37,987 bases of DNA, from the NCBI GenBank assembly GCA_958454405.1, contig CAUEBO010000023.1, positions 1 through 37,987 on the forward strand. Reading direction: 5' to 3'. Positions 1 through 8,837 of the stretch are shown here, piece by piece. Position numbers and translations under genes: made by a program. The first letter of the stretch is position 1; every line of letters begins with the position of its first letter. Source of the DNA: an uncultured Eggerthellaceae bacterium. Its GTDB lineage: Bacteria > Actinomycetota > Coriobacteriia > Coriobacteriales > Eggerthellaceae. The notes below the pieces were generated by a model. That model worked only from the letters and a program-made list of their open reading frames with translations. It had not been told where the DNA came from and made no database searches.

Positions 1-779
<779 letters not shown>

Positions 780-795
780 CGGTTCCTCTTTCCTT

Positions 796-820
796 ACTAT
801 ATATAGTGTTGGTGATTCTA
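796..820 (-). promoter_or_regulatory. tyrS promoter (extended -10) and leader palindrome
   Basis: On the minus strand an extended -10, TGC followed by TAGAAT (815-820 on the plus strand as ATTCTA), sits about 35 bases before the tyrS ATG. A TTGCCC lies about 19 bases further upstream as a weak -35. Just downstream of the inferred start of transcription is the perfect 12-bp palindrome ACTATATATAGT (796-807). The promoter is inferred from consensus only. Confidence 0.5.
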
Positions 821-908
821 GCATGAAACGGCCGCAGAGGGGCAACGCCGGCGGAAGCGCCAAGGCCTCCGGGGTCGCCCCGCTCCTCCGGCCGCCGAGC
901 CGGCGGGG

Positions 909-3371
909 CTACGAAACGCCGCGGAACAGATGGCCGCTCGTCGTGCCGGGCTCTTTGGCGATGGCGTTGCCGTCGGCGTTCGCGACGCTGCGCGCGCGGA
1001 CGGCGCGGCCGACGGCCTTCGCCGTCTCCTCGACGTTCATGAGCGTCGTGTCCACCATGAGCATCGACAGCCCTGCGCGCATGAGGTCGGGAACCGCGTG
1101 AGCCACGTCGAGCCGCACCCCGTTGTACAGATGGCTGCGGCCGAGCGCGTCGGTGACCACCGGGAACTCGTAATCCTTGCGGTCGCGCAGACCGTGCGGG
1201 CTCTTGCGCCGCGGGCAGACGTCGCACGCCTGATCGCATGGACCCTGGCTCATGAGCAGGCAATGCTCGGTGACCATGAGCTCTTGGGCGCCGATGATCG
1301 TCAGCCCCAGCTCCACCGGGGCGTTTTCGGCGAGATCGGCGATCTGCCCGAGCGTCAGCTCCGGCGAGAGCCATACGCGCGATGCGCCGAGCTCGGCCGC
1401 CGTGACGAGCGACAGCCGGTTCGCGATGGGGACATGGGGGCCCACCTCGACCTCCGCGCCCAGGTCGGCGGCGCGCACGAGGCTTCCAAGGCTTTCGACG
1501 AGAACGGGCTTGCCGGGCTTCACGTAGCGCCACGGATCGAAATCGAGCGCATGCTCCCGCGTCCCTGGCACCGGATCGTGGTCGACCGTCGGCAGGGCGA
1601 TGACCATCTGCTTCGGGTAGCCGGCCTGCTCGGCCGTGGAGGAGCGCTGCCCGGCGACGACCGCCTCTCCACGCTTGTAGTTCAGGGCGGGAACGTACAC
1701 CACGTCGGCTCCGGCGCGCTTCGCGGCGCGGGCGCAGGCGGGATTCGCAGCCCATGCGGCGATGCGGCACCCGCGCCCTCGAACGGGAGGAAGCGCGGCC
1801 CGATCGCGAACGCGCGGAAGCGGGCGCTCGCCGCAGGGGACGAGCAGCCGCCGCTCAAGATCGTCGAGCGCGCTGGCGCGGACATGATGGAGTTGGGAGA
1901 AGCCGATGCCCACGCCTTCACCGAGCTCGATGTCGAGCGATTCCAACGAAAACGGCGTCTGTCCCAAGCGGTCCACATGCGACCGAACGTCCTCGAGGCT
2001 CACGGGCTTGGTGCGCGCCGGCTCCACGACGTCCCCGACGGCCGCGCCGCGCACGTCCTGCGCGCCAGGGACGCGCCGCGCGCTTGGCGCCAGCTCGAAC
2101 TCGATCCACACCGGTTCGCCCTGCCGCAGCACCGCGCGCCCGACGACCGGGACGCGGGGCAGGCGGGCATCGTCTTCGAAGGCCGCGGCCGCGCTGCGGA
2201 CGCGGAACACGCGGTCGCCCTTCCCCACCGGCCGATCGGGGAAGACGCGCACCGCCCCGTTGCCGTCGAGCGACACGTCGTCGAGCGTGTAGGCGAAGTG
2301 GCCCTTGTTCGTCCAGAATTCCAGCACGTCGCCCTTCGACAGCGCGCGCTCGGCCGCCACGGTGGCGACGCCCCCCTTCGCCGAGGCCACGCGACCCACG
2401 AACACGCCGCGATTGTTCGGCCTGCCGTAGCTCATGATGCCGTTGCCGCGATCGCCCTCCAGATACGCCGTGGTGAATCCTCGGGAGAACGCCTCGGCGA
2501 GCGCCTGGCGCTCCTCGGCGGTGGCGCCCGCCCGACCGCCCTGCGCACGGGCCTCGACCACGCGGTCGAGCACCGCTCGATAAGCGCTCGTGACGGCGAA
2601 CACGTACTCCGGCGATTTCATGCGCCCCTCGATCTTCAAGGAGGCCGCCCCCGCATCGACGAGCTCGGGAAGCAGGTCGATGGCGCACAGATCCTGCGGC
2701 GACAGCAGATGCTCCCCCGGCGACGGCAGGCTCGAGCGCTGCGCCTTGTTCCGCAGCTCGTACGGCAGGCGGCACGCCTGCGCGCACAGCCCTCGATTCG
2801 CCGAGCGGCCCCCGATGAGCGACGACATGAAGCACTGCCCCGAATAGCACACGCACAGCGCACCGTGGACGAACGCCTCCGTCTCGAGCCCGAATCCGCG
2901 CGCGACGTCGGAAAGATGCGCGATCTCGGCGACCGAAAGCTCCCGCGCGAGCGTGACGCGCTTGGCTCCAAGCCGCGCAGCAGCCTCGACGCCCGCGGCG
3001 TTGTGCGTGTTCATCTGCGTCGATACGTGCAGGCGGGCATCGGGCAGGGTGCGAGCGAGCTCGGAGGCCACGCCGATGTCCTGCACGATGAACGCATCGG
3101 CGCCCGCCCGATACGCCTGACGGGCGGTTTCGAGCGCGCGCGGCAGCTCGGAGGGAAGCACCATGGTGTTGAGCGCCACGTACACCCGCACGCCGCGCAA
3201 ATGCGCGTACCGGCATGCGTCGGCGAGCGTCTGGAGCGTGAAGTTGTCGGCTCCGCGCCGCGCGTTGAACGAATCGAGCCCGAGGTACACCGCGTCGGCT
3301 CCGCCGCGCACGGCGGCGCGGAGCGCGACGGCGCTGCCGGCCGGCGCGAGCAGTTCGATATCGTGCTGCAT
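909..3371 (-). CDS. U32-family protein (putative protease / RNA hydroxylase family)
   Basis: An 820-residue member of the collagenase-like U32 family. Characterised relatives (RlhA, TrhP, UbiU/V) are FeS proteins in RNA or quinone hydroxylation rather than proven proteases. The N-terminal barrel begins with ELLAPAGS. The family signature follows at about residues 167-204: FVHGALCVCYSGQC, then GGRSANRGLC and AQACRLPY, with Cys173, 175, 180, 196 and 200. A second barrel-like half contains a further cysteine cluster near the end (GPCDQACDVCPRRKS), as in long RlhA-type members. Start ATG 3369-3371 has a GAGG site 7 bases upstream. It is divergent from the first PBP gene. The exact substrate cannot be read from sequence; an RlhA-like role is inference. 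Confidence 0.85.
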   Translation of the reverse strand: MQHDIELLAPAGSAVALRAAVRGGADAVYLGLDSFNARRGADNFTLQTLADACRYAHLRGVRVYVALNTMVLPSELPRALETARQAYRAGADAFIVQDIGVASELARTLPDARLHVSTQMNTHNAAGVEAAARLGAKRVTLARELSVAEIAHLSDVARGFGLETEAFVHGALCVCYSGQCFMSSLIGGRSANRGLCAQACRLPYELRNKAQRSSLPSPGEHLLSPQDLCAIDLLPELVDAGAASLKIEGRMKSPEYVFAVTSAYRAVLDRVVEARAQGGRAGATAEERQALAEAFSRGFTTAYLEGDRGNGIMSYGRPNNRGVFVGRVASAKGGVATVAAERALSKGDVLEFWTNKGHFAYTLDDVSLDGNGAVRVFPDRPVGKGDRVFRVRSAAAAFEDDARLPRVPVVGRAVLRQGEPVWIEFELAPSARRVPGAQDVRGAAVGDVVEPARTKPVSLEDVRSHVDRLGQTPFSLESLDIELGEGVGIGFSQLHHVRASALDDLERRLLVPCGERPLPRVRDRAALPPVRGRGCRIAAWAANPACARAAKRAGADVVYVPALNYKRGEAVVAGQRSSTAEQAGYPKQMVIALPTVDHDPVPGTREHALDFDPWRYVKPGKPVLVESLGSLVRAADLGAEVEVGPHVPIANRLSLVTAAELGASRVWLSPELTLGQIADLAENAPVELGLTIIGAQELMVTEHCLLMSQGPCDQACDVCPRRKSPHGLRDRKDYEFPVVTDALGRSHLYNGVRLDVAHAVPDLMRAGLSMLMVDTTLMNVEETAKAVGRAVRARSVANADGNAIAKEPGTTSGHLFRGVS

Positions 3372-3447
3372 GGCAATCCTCGCTTCTGCTTCTATGGGCG
3401 GCGATCTGGCCGCATCGAACGCTTCCGGGGTGCTTCCCTTTCGAGAA

Positions 3448-3472
3448 TTGCATGTGCCCGCACGGCATGCAA
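3448..3472. promoter_or_regulatory. Inverted repeat TTGCATG-N11-CATGCAA between divergent genes
   Basis: Perfect 7-bp arms at 3448-3454 and 3466-3472 with an 11-bp spacer. It lies about 26 bases upstream of the PBP -10 and inside the leader of the divergent U32 gene, so a bound protein could affect either. Arm size and spacing suit a dimeric regulator; the regulator is unknown. Confidence 0.4.
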
Positions 3473-3495
3473 CGGTTCGGTGTCGGCGGTATGGT

Positions 3496-3503
3496 AGTAT
3501 AAT
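3496..3503. promoter_or_regulatory. Overlapping divergent -10 elements; leaderless PBP transcript likely
   Basis: A perfect TATAAT (3498-3503) ends six bases before the PBP ATG at 3510, so transcription would begin at or very near the A of the start codon. No ribosome binding site is visible in those bases. On the minus strand the same bases read TATACT (3496-3501), a -10 for the U32 gene giving a leader of about 118 bases. No convincing -35 is seen for either. Confidence 0.55.
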
Positions 3504-3509
3504 CGAACG

Positions 3510-5714
3510 ATGAAAATACGTCGAAAACAGCGCGAAAAGCGCACCCATGCCGTGAAATGGGCTTTCCTCGTTGCAGCGGCGGCTCTCTGCTTCGTCGCCT
3601 ATTGGGGCGTGCAGGGCGCCCTGCACGTCATGGGCAGCTGGACGGACGACCTGCCGAGCATCGCAGACACCGACTTCACGAACTCTGCGGAAGAGTCGGT
3701 CATGTACGCGAGCGACGGATCGACGCTGCTCGCCGAGTTCCAGCTCGAAAAGCGCGACCCGGTCACGATCGACCAGGTGAGCCCCTTCGTCCTGAAAGGC
3801 ACCGTCGACACCGAAGATGTCCGCTTTTACGAGCACACCGGCGTCGACCTGGCAGGCATCGCGCGCGCCCTCGTCAACAACGTCACTGGCGGCCAGCTGG
3901 AGGGCGCCTCCACCATCACGCAGCAGCTCGTCCGCAACACCATCTTGACGCAGGAAGCCAACGAGATATCGATCGAGCGCAAGATACGCGAAGCCGAGCT
4001 CGCGACCGAGATGGAGAAGCAGTACTCCAAAGACGAGATACTGCTCATGTACCTGAACACCATCAACTACGGCGACGGATGCTACGGCATCGAGGCCGCC
4101 GCCCAGAACTACTTCCAGGTGTCCGCGGCGGACCTCACGCTCACGCAGGCGGCGACGCTCGTGGGCATCCCCCAATCGCCGACCTACCTCAACCCGAAAG
4201 CGTACCCCGAAGCGTGCCTCGAACGCCGCAACACCGTTCTGGACCGCATGCTCACCGCAGGCGACATCTCCCAGGAAGAGCACGACGCCGCCCAAGCGGA
4301 GGATCTGGGCCTCAATCCCGCGCCCGAGGCCCCGAGCGACGGCATCTACGCCTACCCCTACTTCACCAGCTACGTGCGCGCCCAGCTGTTCGCCGACGAC
4401 AACCCCTACGACGTGTCGTATGCGGACCTGTTCGAAGGCGGCCTGACCATCTATACCTCCCTCGACACCGACCTGCAGCGCAAGGCCGAAGAAGCTTGCG
4501 CAAACCAGCTCGATCGGATGTCGTCGGATTTGGACTGCTCGCTCATCGCCGTCGACAACGCAACGGGCCAGGTGAAGGCCATGGTGGGCGGCAAGGACTA
4601 CGGCGCAAGCCAGGTCAACCTGGCCACGGGCACGGGCGGGTCGGGCCGCATGGCCGGATCGACGTTCAAGGCCTTCACGCTGACCGCCGCCATCGAGCAG
4701 GGCATCAGCCCCGAAACCCTCATCGACTGCAGCTCGCCCCTCAAGCTTTCAGGCGGCCACGAGGTGACGAACTTCGGCGGCGCGGACTACGGCGTCCGCA
4801 CCATCCAAGGCGCGACCGCCGTGTCCTCGAACACGGGCTTCGTCCGCCTTTCCCAGGAGATCGGCCCGACGTCGGTCACGGAAATGGCCGAGCGCCTGGG
4901 CATCCCGTCGGAGAAGCTCAGCCCCGTCGAGGTGGTCACGCTCGGCAGCACCGCCGTCACTCCGCTTGAGATGGCCCGGGCGTACAGCACGTTCGCGACC
5001 GGCGGCATCAAGCGCGACTCCGTGGTGATCACGAAGATCGTGGACAAGAACGGCACCGTCATCTACGAGGCGGGCGACACGAGCAAGCGCGTGCTGACCG
5101 AGGAGGTTGCGGGCGCCACGACGAAGGTGCTCGGAACCGTTTTCACCGAGGGCACCGCCCGCGGCGCGAGCCCGTCGAACGGACAGGTCGTCGCCGGCAA
5201 AACGGGCACGTCCGAAAACTACATCGACCACTGGCTGGTGGGCTACTCCCCCACGCTCTCGTGCGCCACTTGGATCGGCAACCCCGTCGGCAACATTGAA
5301 GGCACGTCGAGCATCACCTGCAACCGGCTGTGGCGCGACTTCATGAGCGCGGCGCTGGAGGACCAGCCTCTCGTGGACTTCCCTGCCTCGAAGGACCCCG
5401 ACTACAACAACGACTTCAACAAGAAGCAGGACGAGACGCTGGGCGGCGAGCCGGATCCCTCCGATGCTCCCAGCGTCGTGGGCATGGCCCTTGCCGACGT
5501 CGCTTCGGTTCTGGGCGACTACGAGGTGAGTTACGTCGAGGAGTACTCGAGCACCGTTGCAGCAGGGTACGTGATCAGCCAATCCGTCCAGGACGGCACC
5601 ATCGTGCTTGTGGTGTCCAAGGGACCCGAACCTGCGACGACGGACCCCGTCCCCGATCCCGAGCCGGAGCCTGCACCCGATCCGCCGCCCGATCCCAATG
5701 CCGGCGGCGCCTAG
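3510..5714 (+). CDS. Class A penicillin-binding protein with PASTA domain
   Basis: Bifunctional peptidoglycan synthase: a membrane-anchored glycosyltransferase and transpeptidase acting outside the membrane. Residues 1-15 are basic and 16-36 form the membrane anchor. The GT51 domain starts near residue 60, with the catalytic EDVRFYEH (Glu102) and the TITQQ motif (135-139). The transpeptidase has S384-T-F-K387, S439-S-N441 and K564-T-G. One PASTA domain follows at about 654-706 (PSVVGMALADV to VVSKGPEP), then a Pro/Asp/Glu-rich tail. 734 residues, normal for PonA-type enzymes. The ATG directly follows a consensus -10, pointing to leaderless expression. A paralogue without PASTA faces it across a lipoprotein gene. 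Confidence 0.95.
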   Translation: MKIRRKQREKRTHAVKWAFLVAAAALCFVAYWGVQGALHVMGSWTDDLPSIADTDFTNSAEESVMYASDGSTLLAEFQLEKRDPVTIDQVSPFVLKGTVDTEDVRFYEHTGVDLAGIARALVNNVTGGQLEGASTITQQLVRNTILTQEANEISIERKIREAELATEMEKQYSKDEILLMYLNTINYGDGCYGIEAAAQNYFQVSAADLTLTQAATLVGIPQSPTYLNPKAYPEACLERRNTVLDRMLTAGDISQEEHDAAQAEDLGLNPAPEAPSDGIYAYPYFTSYVRAQLFADDNPYDVSYADLFEGGLTIYTSLDTDLQRKAEEACANQLDRMSSDLDCSLIAVDNATGQVKAMVGGKDYGASQVNLATGTGGSGRMAGSTFKAFTLTAAIEQGISPETLIDCSSPLKLSGGHEVTNFGGADYGVRTIQGATAVSSNTGFVRLSQEIGPTSVTEMAERLGIPSEKLSPVEVVTLGSTAVTPLEMARAYSTFATGGIKRDSVVITKIVDKNGTVIYEAGDTSKRVLTEEVAGATTKVLGTVFTEGTARGASPSNGQVVAGKTGTSENYIDHWLVGYSPTLSCATWIGNPVGNIEGTSSITCNRLWRDFMSAALEDQPLVDFPASKDPDYNNDFNKKQDETLGGEPDPSDAPSVVGMALADVASVLGDYEVSYVEEYSSTVAAGYVISQSVQDGTIVLVVSKGPEPATTDPVPDPEPEPAPDPPPDPNAGGA

Positions 5715-5732
5715 CCGATTGCGCGACCATCG

Positions 5733-5761
5733 AAAAAAGCCGGGCGAAGGCCCGGCTTTTT
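5733..5761. terminator. Bidirectional intrinsic terminator
   Basis: Stem GCCGGGC (5739-5745), loop GAAG, stem GCCCGGC (5750-5756), flanked by an A-run (5733-5738) and a T-run (5757-5761). It works on paper in both directions, ending the plus-strand PBP gene and the minus-strand lipoprotein gene. Confidence 0.9.
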
Positions 5762-5786
5762 CATGCGCTCGACCGAGAGGATTACG

Positions 5787-6290
5787 CTACTCCTTCGCAG
5801 CGGCCGCCTCGTCGCCCTTCTTGAGCTTGTCGATGCCCGCATCGTACTGCGCCTGGATTTCAGCGATGCGCTGATCGTACGACGACCAGTCGAACGGGTG
5901 CTCGTCGGTTGCGCTCTCGATTTCCGTGTACAGGTCGATGTAGGCGTTGAGCGCGTCCTTGAGGCTGTTCGTCCCGTCCACGTACTCCTGCTGGATATCC
6001 TTCACAGCGTCGGGAACTTCAAGGCCGTTGAGATCGTCGAGCGCCTTGAAGGCATTGTCGGCCTGCGTGCGCATGCCCACCACGTCGTCGCGCGACACCG
6101 CGTCGGAGAAGCTGTCGAGCTTGGTCTGCAGATCGTCCATGGCCTGGTTCACCTGCGACATGTACTGGCGCCGGTCCAGCTGGTCCTGATCGCCCCTCGA
6201 GCCTTGCTGGGCGCATCCCGCAAGCGCGGCGATCATCAGCACGCCTGCACAGGCAACGGCGATGACTTTGGCGATGTTCTTTCGTTTCAT
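5787..6290 (-). CDS. Small surface lipoprotein, helical, unknown function
   Basis: 167 residues. A basic start (MKRKNIAK), a hydrophobic stretch and the lipobox LAGC with Cys26 mark a lipoprotein signal peptide. The mature part is almost wholly charged, heptad-like helix (SQVNQAMDDLQTKLDSFSDAV and later DQRIAEIQAQYDAGIDKLKK), suggesting a coiled-coil or helical bundle on the outer face of the membrane. No enzyme motif is seen and no named family is recognised. An AAGGAG site lies 11 bases before the ATG at 6288-6290. It is 88 bases downstream of the second PBP on the same strand and probably co-transcribed with it, so a role in wall synthesis is plausible but inferred. Confidence 0.8.
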   Translation of the reverse strand: MKRKNIAKVIAVACAGVLMIAALAGCAQQGSRGDQDQLDRRQYMSQVNQAMDDLQTKLDSFSDAVSRDDVVGMRTQADNAFKALDDLNGLEVPDAVKDIQQEYVDGTNSLKDALNAYIDLYTEIESATDEHPFDWSSYDQRIAEIQAQYDAGIDKLKKGDEAAAAKE

Positions 6291-6378
6291 ATCGTATCTG
6301 CTCCTTGCTTGAAGTTCGAAACTGGAAAGTCAGTGTCTCTTCGCCGAAACGAGCGCTCTGCTCGCTTCGAATCAGATG

Positions 6379-8613
6379 CTAGGCGACCGCAAGCCGCCAC
6401 TCCCGCGCATACCAGAGAGGATCGCGCGCCCAAACCGCCAAAGACGCGGTCTGCGCGGTTCCCGGCTTGCTCGGATCCGGCGGAATGGGGGGATCCGTCG
6501 GCGGGTCCGTCGGCGTGGAGGGATCCGTCGGCGGGTCCGGCGTGTCAGGAGGATCGGGCGTTTCAGGCGTCGTCGGAGTGGTCGCCGGCTCGTCGGTGGA
6601 AGGCTCGACGGGGTTCTCGTCGGTCTCGTCGCCGGAATCGTCGCTTGAATCCGAATCGTCGGACCACGAACCGCCCACATGGTAGGTGGAATCCGAGTAC
6701 GTCTGGTATGCGGGATCGCCCGCCTCGGGGAATTCCTCGAGCGGCTGGCCCTCAAGAGCCGCGCTCATGAAGTTGCGGAACACGTCCGCAGCCGTGTTGC
6801 CGCCGATCGAGACGGTGTTGCTGGGATCGCCCAGCCAGATGCCCACCGAGAGCTGGGGCGTGATGCCGCAGAACGTGAGGTCTTTGTAATCGCTGCTCGT
6901 TCCCGTCTTGCCGGCGGCGGTCTGCCCGCTGGGCAAGGCGGCTGACCTGCCCGTGCCGCCGGTGATGACGCCCTTCATGACCTGAGTGGCCGCATGGGCG
7001 ACCTCGGACGAGATGACCTGCTCGCCGGCTGGCTGGGTGTTGTCGTAGATGACGTCGCCCTTGCTGTTGAAAATCTGCAGGATGGGCTCGGCGTCGTAAT
7101 GCGTTCCGCCGTTGGCGATGGCGGCGTACGCGTCGGCCATGTCGAGCATCGTGACGTTGTACGTGCCGAGCGTGAGCGTGGGGTCCGTTTCAGCCAAAGG
7201 CGACGTGATTCCCATGCGCTTCGCCACCTCGTACACCTTGTGGGTTCCCATCGACATCTCGAGCCGCACGAAGCCCGTGTTGGACGACACGGCGAACGCT
7301 CCGGCGATGCTGCGCGTGCCGTAGCTGGCGTTGCCCGAGTTGTGCAGGGGCTGGCCGTACCCCTGGATCTCGGCCGGAGAGGAGCAATCGACCGTCGTCT
7401 TGTTCGGGTCGATGCCCGCCTCGAGCGCCGCGATGAGCGTGAAGGTTTTGAACGAGGACCCGCACGGGCGGCCGCCGTTGGTGCCCTCGCCCGTTGCCAG
7501 GTTGACCTGGCTGGCGCTGTAGTCCTTGCCGCCCACCATCGCTTTGACGTGCCCGTTGTCGGGATCGATGGCCACGATGGCGGCCTGCACCGCATCGGGC
7601 AGCGTGGCCTCCTTCGCCGCAGCCGCCGCCTCGGCCGCCTGCTGCGTCGTCGGGTCGATGGTGGTGACGACCTTGAGGCCGCCCTTGAACACCTCGTTCG
7701 TGGAGTACTTGTACTTGCCGTCGGCATCCGTCAGCGTCTCGCGCACGTAGCTGGTGAAGTACGGATACAGGTAGATGCCGTCGCTGGAAGGTATCGTCTG
7801 GTTGAGCGTTATGGGCTCGGCCTGGGCAGCGTCGTGCTCCTCCTGCGATATGTAGCCGTTCGAGAGCATGCGGTCGAGCACGACGTTGCGCCGCTTGAGG
7901 CTGTTCTCGGGATTGTCGATGGGGTTGTTGTACGTGGGCGACTGGGGGATGCCGATGAGCGTGGCCGCCTCGGCCAGCGTGAGATCGGTCGCATTCTTGG
8001 AGAAGTAGCGCTGGGACGCGGCCTGGATGCCGTAGGCGCCCGAGCCATAGTTGATGGTGTTCAGGTACATGAGCAGTATCTCGTCCTTGGAGTACATCTC
8101 CTCCAGCTTGACGGAAAGGTACATCTCGCGCACCTTGCGCTTGATGGAGATGTCGTCCATCTCCTCGGAGAGGATGGTGTTGCGGACGAACTGCTGCGTG
8201 ATGGTGGACGCGCCTTCCAGCTCGCCTCCGGTGATGTTGTTCACAAGGGCGCGCCCGATGCCGGTGATGTCGAAGCCGCCGTGCTCGTAGAAGCGCTCGT
8301 CCTCGGTGGCGACCGTGCCTTCCAGCACGTACTGGCCGACCTGGTCGAGCTCCACCGGCTCACGGTTCTCGAGCTGGAACTTCGCGAGCAGCGTGGTGCC
8401 GTCGCTCGCATACACCTCGGTGGGCTGCGCCGTGTTGAACGCGTCGGCATCGGTGTAGTCGGGTAGATCCTCGAGCCATGTCGAGCCGAGGGCGTAGACG
8501 CCCACGCCGCCGGCAAGGACGACGGCGGCGAGCACGGCCAAAAACGCGAGCAACCCGACGGAGGGATGCTTCTTCTTTATCCCCGGCCTGTTTTTGATAG
8601 AACGTGAAGCCAC
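6379..8613 (-). CDS. Class A penicillin-binding protein, Pro/Thr/Asp-rich tail
   Basis: 744-residue bifunctional peptidoglycan glycosyltransferase/transpeptidase. A basic start and a hydrophobic anchor (about 18-40) precede the GT51 domain with EDERFYEH and STITQQF. The transpeptidase carries S386-S-F-K389, SSN in SSNTGF and K569-T-G-T. Instead of a PASTA domain it ends in a tail of Pro, Thr and Asp encoded partly by a 30-bp DNA repeat (about 6491-6539), then a short WYAREWRLAVA end. The start is taken as GTG 8611-8613 because GGAGG sits six bases upstream; an open frame continues 38 codons further but looks untranslated. Closely similar in plan to the PBP at 3510-5714, which converges on it, so an old duplication is likely. 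Confidence 0.93.
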   Translation of the reverse strand: MASRSIKNRPGIKKKHPSVGLLAFLAVLAAVVLAGGVGVYALGSTWLEDLPDYTDADAFNTAQPTEVYASDGTTLLAKFQLENREPVELDQVGQYVLEGTVATEDERFYEHGGFDITGIGRALVNNITGGELEGASTITQQFVRNTILSEEMDDISIKRKVREMYLSVKLEEMYSKDEILLMYLNTINYGSGAYGIQAASQRYFSKNATDLTLAEAATLIGIPQSPTYNNPIDNPENSLKRRNVVLDRMLSNGYISQEEHDAAQAEPITLNQTIPSSDGIYLYPYFTSYVRETLTDADGKYKYSTNEVFKGGLKVVTTIDPTTQQAAEAAAAAKEATLPDAVQAAIVAIDPDNGHVKAMVGGKDYSASQVNLATGEGTNGGRPCGSSFKTFTLIAALEAGIDPNKTTVDCSSPAEIQGYGQPLHNSGNASYGTRSIAGAFAVSSNTGFVRLEMSMGTHKVYEVAKRMGITSPLAETDPTLTLGTYNVTMLDMADAYAAIANGGTHYDAEPILQIFNSKGDVIYDNTQPAGEQVISSEVAHAATQVMKGVITGGTGRSAALPSGQTAAGKTGTSSDYKDLTFCGITPQLSVGIWLGDPSNTVSIGGNTAADVFRNFMSAALEGQPLEEFPEAGDPAYQTYSDSTYHVGGSWSDDSDSSDDSGDETDENPVEPSTDEPATTPTTPETPDPPDTPDPPTDPSTPTDPPTDPPIPPDPSKPGTAQTASLAVWARDPLWYAREWRLAVA
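6491..6539. repeat. Two copies of a 19-bp unit, 30 bp apart, in a PBP tail
   Basis: The unit GGATCCGTCGGCGGGTCCG occurs at 6491-6509 and 6521-6539. It encodes part of the Pro/Thr/Asp tail of the minus-strand PBP. Such repeats can change copy number by slippage or recombination and so vary the length of the wall-spanning tail. Confidence 0.75.
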
Positions 8614-8639
8614 GTGACACCTCCAAAAAAACTTTGCCC

Positions 8640-8665
8640 ATTGTAGCATCGAGGGTTGGTCCCTC
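8640..8665 (-). promoter_or_regulatory. Candidate promoter of the second PBP, with short palindrome
   Basis: Minus-strand TACAAT (plus 8640-8645) lies 27 bases before the GTG start. The gaggg/ccctc inverted repeat (8651-8655 and 8661-8665, 5-base loop) occupies the spacer region. The -35 is weak. Assignment is by consensus alone. Confidence 0.4.
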
Positions 8666-8736
8666 TTGAAACAACACAAGTTTGTTGGAAAATGGTCATA
8701 AGGAGAAAGGCCCGGTGGCGGCCTCAATTTAGGGCC

Positions 8737-8774
8737 AAAACGAGCAAGAGCGCCCCCTGCGGGAAGCGCCCTTG
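8737..8774 (-). terminator. Probable terminator of argH
   Basis: Arms CAAGAGCGC (8745-8753) and GCGCCCTTG (8766-8774) pair with one mismatch, and CCC/GGG inside them extends the stem. On the minus strand a short T-run (8737-8740) follows a few bases after it. It lies 64 bases beyond the argH stop codon. The U-tract is short, so efficiency is uncertain. Confidence 0.5.
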
Positions 8775-8837
8775 CGCGAAATCATCCGAAGCGGCCCTTG
8801 GCTCGCGCGGCAAGGCCTTGCGAGAACCGGGCGGCCG

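Noticed and set aside
930..3497. Long plus-strand open frame opposite the U32 gene
   Set aside because: Low-complexity Arg/Ala/His translation and complete overlap with a clear U32 protein.
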